Shown: one piece after another, positions 1-8,265 of the stretch
Layout of the letters: every line of letters starts with the position of its first letter
Numbering within the stretch: position 1 is the stretch's first letter
DNA from: Methylobacterium sp. WL1
GTDB lineage: Bacteria; Pseudomonadota; Alphaproteobacteria; Rhizobiales; Beijerinckiaceae
Reading direction: 5' to 3'
Length of the DNA stretch: 64,000 bases
Assembly (NCBI RefSeq): GCF_008000895.1
Contig: NZ_CP042823.1
Span: 5,664,501-5,728,500 of the forward strand
The notes under the pieces: model-generated
The model's database searches: none
What the model was told of the DNA's origin: nothing
The model's input: the letters and a program-made list of their open reading frames with translations, nothing else
Position numbers and translations under genes: made by a program

Positions 1-136
1 CTGGAGGCGATCGATCGCGGGTGCGTCCTCCGGCCGCTCGGGCCTGATGACGAGGGAGAGTGTGGTCAAGGGCGGGCTCGCGGCTCGGAACCGCCGCCGC
101 GTAGCAGCGCCGGCCCGGGCTCGCAAACCGTCATCC
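1..136. other. Left edge, no supported gene
   Basis: The first 136 bases lie beyond the stop codon of the minus-strand MFS gene. Open frames here are only continuations of shadows of that gene. I see no terminator hairpin with a T-run and no convincing gene start. Confidence 0.5.
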
Positions 137-1333
137 CTACTCCGCCGCCGCCAGGGCGGGGCGCGGCTCGCCCTGCGTCAGCTTCAGGAAGCCGAGCGCC
201 GCGAGCCAGATCACCGCGCCGCAGGTGGCCGCGATGCCGAGCACCAGCGCGAAGCCGCCGCGGTCGTGCAGCACCGCGATCGCCGGAACCACGAAGCCGC
301 TGGCGGTGAAGCCGACGAAGTAACGCACGCTGTAGGCCCGGGCCCGGTAAGCCGGGGGCACGTAGCGGGCGATCATCGCGTCGTTGATCACCACCTGGCC
401 GTAGATCGCCGTCATGGCCAGCATCAGCCCGGCGAGCAGCGGCAGGCCGGTACTCAGCGCCGCGAGCGCCAGCCCCAGCGGCTGCAGCACCGAGAGGGTG
501 ACGAACAAGGACGGCAGGCTGAAGCGGTCGATCAGCCGGCCCATGGCGAGCTGCATCAGCGCCCCGACCAGGAAAACCACGGTGGCGAGCGAGCCGATCA
601 GCGCCAGCGGCAGCGCCTGGCCGACGCCCTCGTCGATCACCTTGGGCAGGCTGATCGTCGTCAGGTTGAAGGTGACGCCGCCCGCGAAGATCGCGACCCC
701 ATACAGCGCCATCAGCGCCCAGGGTCGGCTCACTGCGATCGCGGCCGCGCCCCCGGCCTTCTTGCCGCCGGCCTCGCCGTCGCCCGGCACCATCGCCAGG
801 AAGGCGGCACCGCAGGCGAGGCAGACGAGGCCCGGGACCACGAAGGCGGCCCGCCAGCCGACGCTGGCGGCCAGCAGCGCGGTGACGCCCGAGGCCGAGG
901 CCGCGCCGAGATTGCCCCAGACGCCGTTGATGCCGAGGTCGCGGCCGAGCCGGCGCGTATGGGTCACCAGCATGGTCGAGCCGACCGGGTGGTAGATCGC
1001 CGAGGCGAGGCCGAGCACGCATAGCCAGAGCGCGAAGCTCAGCGGCGTGGTGGCGCTCGCCACCCCGAGGCAGGACAGGCCGTAGCCGAGGAAGAACACC
1101 GCCAGCAGGTTGCGCCGGCCGAACCGATCCGCGAGCCAGCCCATCGGCAGCGAGCACAACCCGAAGGCCACGAAGGCGCCGGTCGCCAACCCGATCAGCT
1201 CGCCGTAGCTCAGGCCGGTCTGGGCCGCGATGGCGATCACCGCGGTCGGGTAGATTAGCAGCACGTAGTGGTCGAGGGCGTGCGCGACGTTGACGAAGCG
1301 CAGCGTGCGGCGGGACAGGGTTTCGGCATCCAT
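137..1333 (-). CDS. MFS transporter, probable exporter
   Basis: The 398-residue product is an inner-membrane protein with about twelve hydrophobic segments, the usual size for the major facilitator superfamily. Residues 65-75 (GWLADRFGRRN) are a good motif A between helices 2 and 3. I start it at the ATG at 1333, because upstream in-frame sequence is not hydrophobic and would run into the divergent regulator. The next gene, on the opposite strand 62 bp away, is an AraC-type regulator. That arrangement, known for example from the E. coli NimT/NimR pair, suggests an efflux pump controlled by its divergent neighbour. The substrate cannot be read from the sequence. Confidence 0.85.
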   Translation of the reverse strand: MDAETLSRRTLRFVNVAHALDHYVLLIYPTAVIAIAAQTGLSYGELIGLATGAFVAFGLCSLPMGWLADRFGRRNLLAVFFLGYGLSCLGVASATTPLSFALWLCVLGLASAIYHPVGSTMLVTHTRRLGRDLGINGVWGNLGAASASGVTALLAASVGWRAAFVVPGLVCLACGAAFLAMVPGDGEAGGKKAGGAAAIAVSRPWALMALYGVAIFAGGVTFNLTTISLPKVIDEGVGQALPLALIGSLATVVFLVGALMQLAMGRLIDRFSLPSLFVTLSVLQPLGLALAALSTGLPLLAGLMLAMTAIYGQVVINDAMIARYVPPAYRARAYSVRYFVGFTASGFVVPAIAVLHDRGGFALVLGIAATCGAVIWLAALGFLKLTQGEPRPALAAAE

Positions 1334-1395
1334 CGCGGCGTATCCTCCGGGATCGACCGCTGATACCCTGGCCCGATGGCGGTGTCGGGCCGGAT

Positions 1396-2184
1396 ATGGA
1401 TGCGAACGGGCCAAAATCGCCGGTGGTGCCGCGATCGACCGCCGCTGCCGACTACGAACATGTGCCGCGGCCGGTCGCGGTCGTCCGCAAGCCGCTTCCG
1501 GCCGGGAGCGGCACCGGCCTGCATGCACACATCCGGGCGCAGCTCCTTTACGCAACGGCAGGGCTGATGAGCGCCGCGGCCGAGGACGGCACGTGGGTCG
1601 TGCCGGAGGGGCACGCCCTCTGGATCCCGCCGGGCTTGCCCCACGCCACGGTCACCCACGGACCCGTGGCCTTGTGCACGGCCTATCTCGACCCCGCCGC
1701 CGTGGACGCGTTTCCGACGATCTGCCGGGTGATCGCGGTCTCCGCGCTCCTGGCTTCCGCCCTGACCGCCCTTGCGGAGGAACCGGTCCTGTACGACGAG
1801 GCCGGCCGCGGCGGTCACCTCGCCGCCCTGGTGCTCGACGAGATCGGCCGGGCGCCCGAGACGCCGCTGACCCTGCCGCTGCCGCGGGATGCCCGCCTGC
1901 GCCGGGTCTGCCTCGGCCTGATCGAGGATCCCGCCGCGGCCGACGACCTCGACGCCTGGGCCGACCGCGCCGGGGCGAGCCGACGCACCCTGACCCGGCG
2001 GTTCCGCACCGAGACCGGGCTCAGCTTCGGCGATTGGCGGGCGCGGGCCCGGGTGATCCGGGCGCTCGCGCTGACCGCCGAGGGCCGCCCACCGGGCATG
2101 GTCGCAGCCGCGGTGGGCTATCGCAGCGCGCAGGCCCTGCGGAGCACCGTGGCGCGGGTGCTGGGTGGCGGTGGAACGCCCTAG
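1396..2184 (+). CDS. AraC-family transcriptional regulator
   Basis: This is a 262-residue regulator. Residues about 30-100 look like an AraC-type cupin sensor (GTGLHAHIRAQLLYA, then VPEGHALWIPPGLPH), and the C-terminal third carries the two helix-turn-helix motifs, the first around DAWADRAGASRRTLTRRF. The second motif is recognisable (VAAAVGYRSAQAL), but the usual phenylalanine-rich end of AraC proteins is replaced by a short glycine-rich tail. It lies divergent to the MFS gene with a 62 bp shared promoter region, so it most likely controls that exporter. Its inducer is unknown. Confidence 0.85.
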   Translation: MDANGPKSPVVPRSTAAADYEHVPRPVAVVRKPLPAGSGTGLHAHIRAQLLYATAGLMSAAAEDGTWVVPEGHALWIPPGLPHATVTHGPVALCTAYLDPAAVDAFPTICRVIAVSALLASALTALAEEPVLYDEAGRGGHLAALVLDEIGRAPETPLTLPLPRDARLRRVCLGLIEDPAAADDLDAWADRAGASRRTLTRRFRTETGLSFGDWRARARVIRALALTAEGRPPGMVAAAVGYRSAQALRSTVARVLGGGGTP

Positions 2185-2219
2185 GCGGCCCGCGCCGCCA
2201 CCCAGTCCGGATCAGCCGA

Positions 2220-2756
2220 TCACTTCGGCTTCGCTTGGCCGCCCGGGCCCCAGCCGTGGTCCTGGACCGCCTTGACGATCTTGCCCTGCATCTCGGGCGC
2301 CACCGCCTGCATCCATTGCTGCATGCCGGCCAGCTGGATCTGGGCGAGCTGCGGCTGGGCGGCCGCGAGGCGCTTGCCGGTGGGCGTGGCGTAGAAGGCC
2401 GCGATCGCCTGCAGGTCGTCCTTGCCGAGGATCGTGGCGAAGCCGCGAGCCTGGATATCGAGGAGTTCGTCGTAATGCGCGGACAGGGTCGGCATCACGA
2501 CCTCCTGCACGAGCACCTGCGCCTTGTCGGCTTCCTTGATGCCGATCTGCTGCATCATGCCGACCATCGGGGCGGCCATCGAGCTGAGCGTGGCGGCGCG
2601 ATCGCCCTGCATCTGCGCGACCGTTTCCCGGGCGACCTTCAGCAAGGCCGGATCCGGCGCCGCGGCCGAAGCGGGTTTCTGCGCCGTCTGCGCCAGCACC
2701 GTGCCGGGCAGCGCGGTTCCGAGACAGAGGCCGACGAGAAGGGTCGAGAGGCGCAT
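2220..2756 (-). CDS. DUF2059 exported protein
   Basis: The product has 178 residues. It opens with a clear Sec signal peptide (MRLSTLLVGLCLGTALPG, cleavage near VLAQ), so it is periplasmic. The rest is a helical domain that matches the DUF2059 pattern, including a segment around AIAAFYATPTGKRLA that is typical of that family. The start at 2756 places the signal peptide at the very N-terminus; an ATG 33 bases upstream would add a non-signal extension. The gene follows yejB on the same strand after 266 bp, too far to assume co-transcription. DUF2059 has no established biochemical function that I know of. Confidence 0.8.
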   Translation of the reverse strand: MRLSTLLVGLCLGTALPGTVLAQTAQKPASAAAPDPALLKVARETVAQMQGDRAATLSSMAAPMVGMMQQIGIKEADKAQVLVQEVVMPTLSAHYDELLDIQARGFATILGKDDLQAIAAFYATPTGKRLAAAQPQLAQIQLAGMQQWMQAVAPEMQGKIVKAVQDHGWGPGGQAKPK

Positions 2757-3022
2757 GGTTGCTCCGGTCACGATCGCCGTACGATCCAACGTTGCACGGC
2801 CCGGGCACTGCTATCGTAATTGTGATCCGGATCAATGCGCCTGGGCGATCGCTATGACAAATAACTGGAGCGGATCCACTTGGGCCGCCTTCAGAAGTCG
2901 CCCGATCCCGACAGCGGATGCAGATCCGGATGGATTGGATCGTCAGCTTGTCCAGCGGCTCAACGTCTTGGCGGCGACCACCCCGATGACGACGCGGAAC
3001 GATCGGCCGCGCGCCCGAGCCC

Positions 3023-4126
3023 TCACGTCGCCCGGGCGGAAAAATCGATGCGCGGGTCGATCCAGACGTAGATCAGGTCCGAGAGCAGGTTCACCGCCAG
3101 CCCGAGCAGGGAGAAGATGTAGAGGGTCGCGAACACCACCGGGTAGTCGCGGCCGACGATCGCCCGGAACGACAGCTCGCCCAGGCCGTCGAGGGAAAAG
3201 ATCGTCTCGATCAGCAGCGAGCCGGTGAAGAAGGCCGAGATGAACGCGCCCGGAAAGCCGGCGATCACGATCAGCATGGCGTTGCGGAAGACGTGGCCGT
3301 AGAGCACGCGGCGCTCGGATAGGCCCTTCATCCGGGCGGTCAGGACGTACTGCTTGCGGATCTCGTCGAGGAACGAGTTTTTGGTGAGCAGGGTCGAGGT
3401 CGCGAAGGCGCCGATCACCAGGGCGGTGAGCGGGAGCGCCAGGTGCCAGGCGTAGTCGGTGAACTTGTGCCAGGCGGAGAAGCTCTCCCAGCCCTCGCTG
3501 GTTAGGCCCCGCAGGGGGAACCATTGATAGAATGAGCCGCCCGCGAACAGGATGATCAGCATCAGCCCGAACATGAAGCCCGGGATCGCGTAGCCGATGA
3601 TCACCACGAAGGACGTCCAGCGGTCGAAGCGCTCGCCGTCCTTCACGGCCTTGCGGATACCGAGCGGGATCGAGATCGCGTACGACAAGAGCGTCATCCA
3701 CAGCCCCAACGAAATCGAGACCGGCAGCCGCTCCTTGATCAGCTGGATCACCGTCACGTCGCGAAAATAGCTGCGGCCGAAATCGAAGCGGACGTAGTCC
3801 CACAGCATCTTGGCGAAACGCTCCGGGGCCGGCTTGTCGAAGCCGAACTGCTGCTCCAGCTTGGCGATGAAGTCCGGGCTCAACCCCTGCGCGCCCCGAT
3901 AGCGGGAGTTGCCCTCTCCGCCCCCTGCCGGACGACCGCCGCCGCCGAGGTCGCCGCCTCCGCCGGTGACCCGCGACAGGGTGCCGTCGCCCTGGCCCTT
4001 CATCTGCGACAGAACCCGCTCCACCGGGCCGCCCGGGGCGAATTGCACGATGGTGAAGGTGATCAGCATAATCCCGAACAGGGTCGGGATCATCAGGCCG
4101 ATGCGGCGCAGGATGTAGCCGAGCAT
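3023..4126 (-). CDS. yejB: Oligopeptide ABC transporter permease, YejB type
   Basis: This is a 367-residue inner-membrane permease of the dipeptide/oligopeptide ABC family. It begins with [20 protein letters not shown], the first transmembrane helix typical of YejB/DppB proteins, and ends close to [14 protein letters not shown], the usual C-terminus. The EAA-type coupling loop lies around [22 protein letters not shown] glycine-rich insertion follows the first periplasmic segment (residues about 45-75). It lies 4 bp downstream of two YejA-type binding proteins, so the three genes form one operon. The expected second permease (yejE) and double ATPase (yejF) do not follow. Confidence 0.92.
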   Translation of the reverse strand: MLGYILRRIGLMIPTLFGIMLITFTIVQFAPGGPVERVLSQMKGQGDGTLSRVTGGGGDLGGGGRPAGGGEGNSRYRGAQGLSPDFIAKLEQQFGFDKPAPERFAKMLWDYVRFDFGRSYFRDVTVIQLIKERLPVSISLGLWMTLLSYAISIPLGIRKAVKDGERFDRWTSFVVIIGYAIPGFMFGLMLIILFAGGSFYQWFPLRGLTSEGWESFSAWHKFTDYAWHLALPLTALVIGAFATSTLLTKNSFLDEIRKQYVLTARMKGLSERRVLYGHVFRNAMLIVIAGFPGAFISAFFTGSLLIETIFSLDGLGELSFRAIVGRDYPVVFATLYIFSLLGLAVNLLSDLIYVWIDPRIDFSARAT

Positions 4127-4130
4127 GGTC

Positions 4131-5984
4131 TCAGTCCCGCCCGATCCGCTTGGCCTTGGCGGCGTCGAACCACCAGGTACCGGGGGCGCCGAGATCGTAT
4201 TTCGGCGGATTCGCCGGGCGCCCGTAGACGTCCCAAAGGGCGAGGCGGTGGGCGCCGGAATACCACATCGGCACCCAGAGACGCTGGGCCCGCAGCACGC
4301 GGTCGAGGGCTTTGCACGCGGTGCTCAGCGTGGCGCGGGACTTGGCATTCGCGATGGCCGTGAGCAGCGCGTCGACCGCCGGGTCCGCGATCCCCGACAG
4401 GTTGTTGGAGCCTTTGGTGGCCGCCGCTCGGGAGCCGTAGAGCTCGCGCAATTCCGTGCCCGGCGTAACACCACCGGAGAAGCGACGGGACGTGACGTCG
4501 AAGTCGAAATCGTTGACGCGGGCCTGATACTGCGATGGGTCTACGGTGCGGTGCGTCGCCTTCACGCCGAGCAGGCCGAGGTTGCGGATGAACGGCTGGG
4601 TCACTGCCTGGAAGACGGGATCGTCGTCCAGGAACTCGATCGCCAGGGGCTGACCGCCCGGCAGCAGCAGGCCGCCGCCCTGGCGGGTGCAGCCGGCCTC
4701 GCGCAGCAGCGCGTCGGCCCGCTTGAGCAGCGCCCGGTCCTGGCCGGACCCGTCCGAGACCGGCGGCGTCCAGGCCTCGGCGAACACCTCCGGGGGCAGG
4801 TCCTTGATCGGCTCCAGCAGGGCCAGTTCCTCTGCCGAGGGCTTGCCGGTGGCCTTGAGGTCGGAATTCTCGAAGAACGAGGCGGTGCGCGTGTAGGCGC
4901 CGTACATCAGGTTGCGGTTCGACCATTCGAAGTCGAAGCACAGGCCGATCGCCTCGCGGATGCGCGGGTCGCGGAACGGCGCGCGGCGGGTGTTGATCCA
5001 CCAGCCCTGCGTCCCGCTCGGCCGCGCATCCGGCACGGTCTGTCGGATCACCCGCCCCTCGGTGGCGGCGGGAAAGTCGTAGCCGGTGGCCCAGACCCGG
5101 GCGGTGAACTCCTCGCGGAACGTGAAGGCGCCGCTCTTGAACGCCTCGAACGCCACGGTGCGATCCCGGAAATACTCGTAGCGGATCGTGTCGAAGTTGT
5201 TCTGCCCGGCCGCCACGGCGAGGTCCGCCGCCCAGTAATCCGGAACCCGGTCCAGTCCGATGGAGCGGCCGGGATCGACGGTGCCGACGCGGTAGGGGCC
5301 GGAGCCCAGCGGAGCCTCCAGGCTCGAGGCCTCGAAGTCGCGCCCGCCGTAATAGGCCGCCGAGAAGATCGGCAGCTGGACCACGAACAACGGCAGGTCC
5401 CGGGCGCGGCCCTCGGCGAAGGTGACGACGAGCGTCTCGTCGCCCTCGGCCCGGGCTTCGGTCATCGGACGGATCACCTCGGAGATCGAGGGATGACCCT
5501 TGTCGCGCAGGAGCGTGAGGCTGAAGGCGGCGTCCCGGGCGGTCAGCCGCGAGCCGTCGTGGAACCGCGCCTGCGGGCGCAGCGCGAACCGGTAGGTCAG
5601 CCCGTCCGGGCTCACCGTCACGGCGCGCGCCACCAGCCCGTAGACGGCGTCCGGCTCGTCGAGCGCGCGGACCATCAGGCTGTCGAAGGTCTGGTCCAGC
5701 CCGGCCGCACCGTCGCCGCGCAGCACGTAGATGTTGAGCGTGTTGAAGGTGTTGAGCGACTGGTTGCCGATGGTGCCGGCGAGCTGTGTCGAGAACCGGC
5801 CGCCCTTGGGGGCGATCGGGTTCACGTAGTCGAAATGCTCGAAGCCGGGGCCGTATTTCAGCTCGCCGAAGCTCGACAGGCCGTGGCGCTCCTCGCCGTC
5901 GGCCCAGGCGGGACGGATCGCGGCGAGCGCGCCGGCGCCGAGGATGAGGCCGCGCCGGCTCGGCCGCCAGGACCGGCCCGTCAC
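4131..5984 (-). CDS. yejA: YejA-type oligopeptide-binding protein, second copy
   Basis: This 617-residue extracellular solute-binding protein of family 5 binds peptide ligands for the Yej permease. The N-terminus ([16 protein letters not shown]) has a twin-arginine-like signal peptide, and [20 protein letters not shown] is the conserved entry of YejA proteins. I choose the GTG at 5984 because it overlaps the stop codon of the upstream paralogue (GTGA), which indicates translational coupling. Longer in-frame starts read through the upstream gene in another frame. The two tandem YejA copies are clearly paralogous and probably widen the range of peptides bound. Confidence 0.9.
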   Translation of the reverse strand: MTGRSWRPSRRGLILGAGALAAIRPAWADGEERHGLSSFGELKYGPGFEHFDYVNPIAPKGGRFSTQLAGTIGNQSLNTFNTLNIYVLRGDGAAGLDQTFDSLMVRALDEPDAVYGLVARAVTVSPDGLTYRFALRPQARFHDGSRLTARDAAFSLTLLRDKGHPSISEVIRPMTEARAEGDETLVVTFAEGRARDLPLFVVQLPIFSAAYYGGRDFEASSLEAPLGSGPYRVGTVDPGRSIGLDRVPDYWAADLAVAAGQNNFDTIRYEYFRDRTVAFEAFKSGAFTFREEFTARVWATGYDFPAATEGRVIRQTVPDARPSGTQGWWINTRRAPFRDPRIREAIGLCFDFEWSNRNLMYGAYTRTASFFENSDLKATGKPSAEELALLEPIKDLPPEVFAEAWTPPVSDGSGQDRALLKRADALLREAGCTRQGGGLLLPGGQPLAIEFLDDDPVFQAVTQPFIRNLGLLGVKATHRTVDPSQYQARVNDFDFDVTSRRFSGGVTPGTELRELYGSRAAATKGSNNLSGIADPAVDALLTAIANAKSRATLSTACKALDRVLRAQRLWVPMWYSGAHRLALWDVYGRPANPPKYDLGAPGTWWFDAAKAKRIGRD

Positions 5985-7882
5985 CGCGGGGCTCCGGTCT
6001 TGGCCGCGCGGGTATCGTCGTACCACCAGGTCGTCGGGTAGCCGGAGCCGGCGTAGCGCGGCAGGACGGCGGGGTGGCTGAACCGGTTCCAGCGCAGGGT
6101 CCGCTGCTCGCTCGCCGACCATTGCGGCACGACGTAATCGTGGGCCAGCAGCACCCGGTCGAGCGCCTTGGTCGCGGCGATCACCCCGGCCCGGTCCTTG
6201 GCATAGATGACCTTCTCGATCAGCGCGTCGATCCCGGGATCCTTAATCCCGATCAGGTTGCGCGAGCCCGACTTGTCGGCCGCCGCCGAGCCCCAGAACT
6301 CGCGCTGCTCGTTGCCCGGCGACAGCGACTCGCCCCAGGCGTTGGTGGTGATGTCGAAGTCGAAGTCGCGGATCCGGTTCTGGTACTGCGCGGCGTCGAT
6401 CACCCGCATCGTCGCATCGATGCCGATCAGCTTCAGCTGCGCCGCGAAGGGCAGGATCACCCGCTCGAACGCGTTCTGGAACTCCAGGAACTCGACGGTC
6501 AGCGCTTCGCCGGTCGTCTTGTTGACCATCTTGCCGCCGCGCAACTCGTAGCCGGCTTCGCGCAACAGCCCCACGGCCTCACGCAGGTTCTTCCGCACGG
6601 CCTCCGGGTTCTCGTTGACCGGGTTGGCAAAGGACGCGGTGAAGACCGAAGCCGGGATCTTGTCCTTGACGCTCTCCAGGATCTCTCTCTCCTGCCCCTC
6701 GGGCAGGCCCGAGGACGCTAGTTCCGAGCCGAAGAAGTAGGAGTTGATCCGCTTGTAGAGGCCATAGAACAGGTTCTTGTTCATCTCCTCGAAGTTGAGT
6801 GCCAGGTTGAACGCCCGGCGGACCCGGGGATCCTTGAACTTGTCCCGTCGCGTGTTGAACGCGAAGGCCTGCATGATGCCCATGCCGCGTTCCGGGAACG
6901 CCTCCTTGATCAGGCGCCCTTCCTTGACGGCCGGGAAATCGTCGTAGGCGGTCGCCCAATTGCGGGCGATGTTCTCGGCTCGGAAGTCGTAGAGGTCGCC
7001 CTTCAGGGCCTCGACCAGAACGGTACCGTCGCGAAAGTACTCGTGGCGCTCGGTGTCGAAATTGTACCGCCCGACATTCACCGGCAGGTCCTTGCCCCAG
7101 TAATCCGGCACGCGGGCGTAGGTGACGCTGCGGCCCGGCTCGAACTTGGCGAGCCGATAGGGGCCGGAGCCGAGCGGCGGCTCCAGGGTGGTCTCGGTCG
7201 GGCTGCGCGGCTTGCCGTTGGCGTCCTTGCCCGTCCACCAGTGCTTGGGCAGCACCCGCAACTGGCCGATCACCTGCGGCAATTCGCGATTGCCCGTCTC
7301 GGTGAACGTGAAGGTCACCTCGTGCGGCCCGGTCGCCTCGGCCTTGGCGACCGTCTGATAATAGGCGGCGTAGAATGGGCTGTTGGCCTTCAGCACGCCG
7401 TAGGACCAGACCACGTCCTCGGGGGTAATCGGCTGGCCGTCATGCCAGCGGGCGTCGTCGCGCAGGCGGTACGAGACCGATCCGAGATCGGGGGCGACCC
7501 GGACCGCCTCGGCCAGCAGGCCGTAGGACGTGAACGGCTCGTCCGAGGATTCGGTCATCAGCGTATCGTAGATCTGCAGCACGCCGCCTTCGAGGTCGCC
7601 CTTCAGGCCCGAGACGATCATGTTGAAGTTGTCGAACCCGCCCTGCATGCCGAGGCGCACCATGCCGCCCTTGGGCGCGGCCGGGTCGGCGTAGTCGAAA
7701 TGCTTGAAGCCGGGGCCGTATTTGGGCTCACCCATCAGCGTGATCGCGTGGGTCCACTGGCCGGTAGCAGCCGGGATCGCCGCCTCCGTGGCGGCCGCGC
7801 TCGCCGCCGGTTCCTGCGCGCGGGCGGGGGCGAACTGGAGACAGGCGATGCAGAGCGTGGCGGCAAGGAGGCGTCCAGTCAC
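5981..7882 (-). CDS. yejA: YejA-type oligopeptide-binding protein, first copy
   Basis: The first gene of the Yej operon encodes 633 residues. It has a Sec signal peptide (MTGRLLAATLCIACLQFAPA, cleavage near ARA-QEP), a short Ala-rich linker, then the family 5 binding-protein fold starting at GEPKYGPGFKHFDYADP. Later landmarks shared with its neighbour include [20 protein letters not shown] and NAWGESLSPGNEQREFWGS. It acts in the periplasm, delivering oligopeptides to YejB. The gene overlaps the next copy by 4 bp. Upstream is a palindromic repeat rather than another gene, so the operon promoter should lie in 7883-8050. Confidence 0.9.
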   Translation of the reverse strand: MTGRLLAATLCIACLQFAPARAQEPAASAAATEAAIPAATGQWTHAITLMGEPKYGPGFKHFDYADPAAPKGGMVRLGMQGGFDNFNMIVSGLKGDLEGGVLQIYDTLMTESSDEPFTSYGLLAEAVRVAPDLGSVSYRLRDDARWHDGQPITPEDVVWSYGVLKANSPFYAAYYQTVAKAEATGPHEVTFTFTETGNRELPQVIGQLRVLPKHWWTGKDANGKPRSPTETTLEPPLGSGPYRLAKFEPGRSVTYARVPDYWGKDLPVNVGRYNFDTERHEYFRDGTVLVEALKGDLYDFRAENIARNWATAYDDFPAVKEGRLIKEAFPERGMGIMQAFAFNTRRDKFKDPRVRRAFNLALNFEEMNKNLFYGLYKRINSYFFGSELASSGLPEGQEREILESVKDKIPASVFTASFANPVNENPEAVRKNLREAVGLLREAGYELRGGKMVNKTTGEALTVEFLEFQNAFERVILPFAAQLKLIGIDATMRVIDAAQYQNRIRDFDFDITTNAWGESLSPGNEQREFWGSAAADKSGSRNLIGIKDPGIDALIEKVIYAKDRAGVIAATKALDRVLLAHDYVVPQWSASEQRTLRWNRFSHPAVLPRYAGSGYPTTWWYDDTRAAKTGAPR

Positions 7883-8053
7883 GGGCAGGCTATCTCCATG
7901 TCATCGCACCAGGCGGTGCGGGAATTCGGGCTTCCGAAGGGTCTTAGGCCGGGTGCGGCCCGGGCGTCGAGGCCGCTTCTTTGCCGGTCGGTGCGCGACC
8001 GTGACGTCACCTGCGGCGTGGGGCTTCTTGAGGCGGGCCGGATCCGCGCCACG

Positions 8054-8216
8054 CCCTCCCCCCTCTGCGGGGGAGGGTGGCCCGCGAAGCGGGTCGGGAG
8101 AGGGGAGCAACGTTTCTGGAAAGGGCGCAACGGTTGCTTCATCCTGAACCGTCGCGCTGCCCCTCTCCCGACCCCTGCTGACGCAGGGCCCACCCTCCCC
8201 CGCAGAGGGGGGAGGG
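8054..8216. repeat. Large inverted repeat, REP-like
   Basis: A left arm (8054-8105) reads CCCTCCCCCCTCTGCGGGGG and on to GGGTCGGGAGAGGGG, and a right arm (8160-8216) is its near-perfect reverse complement. A spacer of about 54 bp separates them. Each arm also contains its own small CCCC-TCTGC-GGGG hairpin. A pair with the same architecture lies at 58285-58394. This looks like a dispersed palindromic element between genes; it carries no convincing gene. Confidence 0.75.
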
Positions 8217-8265
8217 AAAGCGTCGCGGTTGGGGAGGCGGTGGCGAGACGCCGAGTCACAAAAAC

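Noticed and set aside
4125..6041. 638-residue plus-strand frame opposite the YejA gene
   Set aside because: It mirrors a clear binding-protein gene and has no family motif or ribosome-binding site.
8054..8216. CRISPR array
   Set aside because: There are only two arms, in inverted orientation, with one spacer; no regular direct repeats and no cas genes are present.
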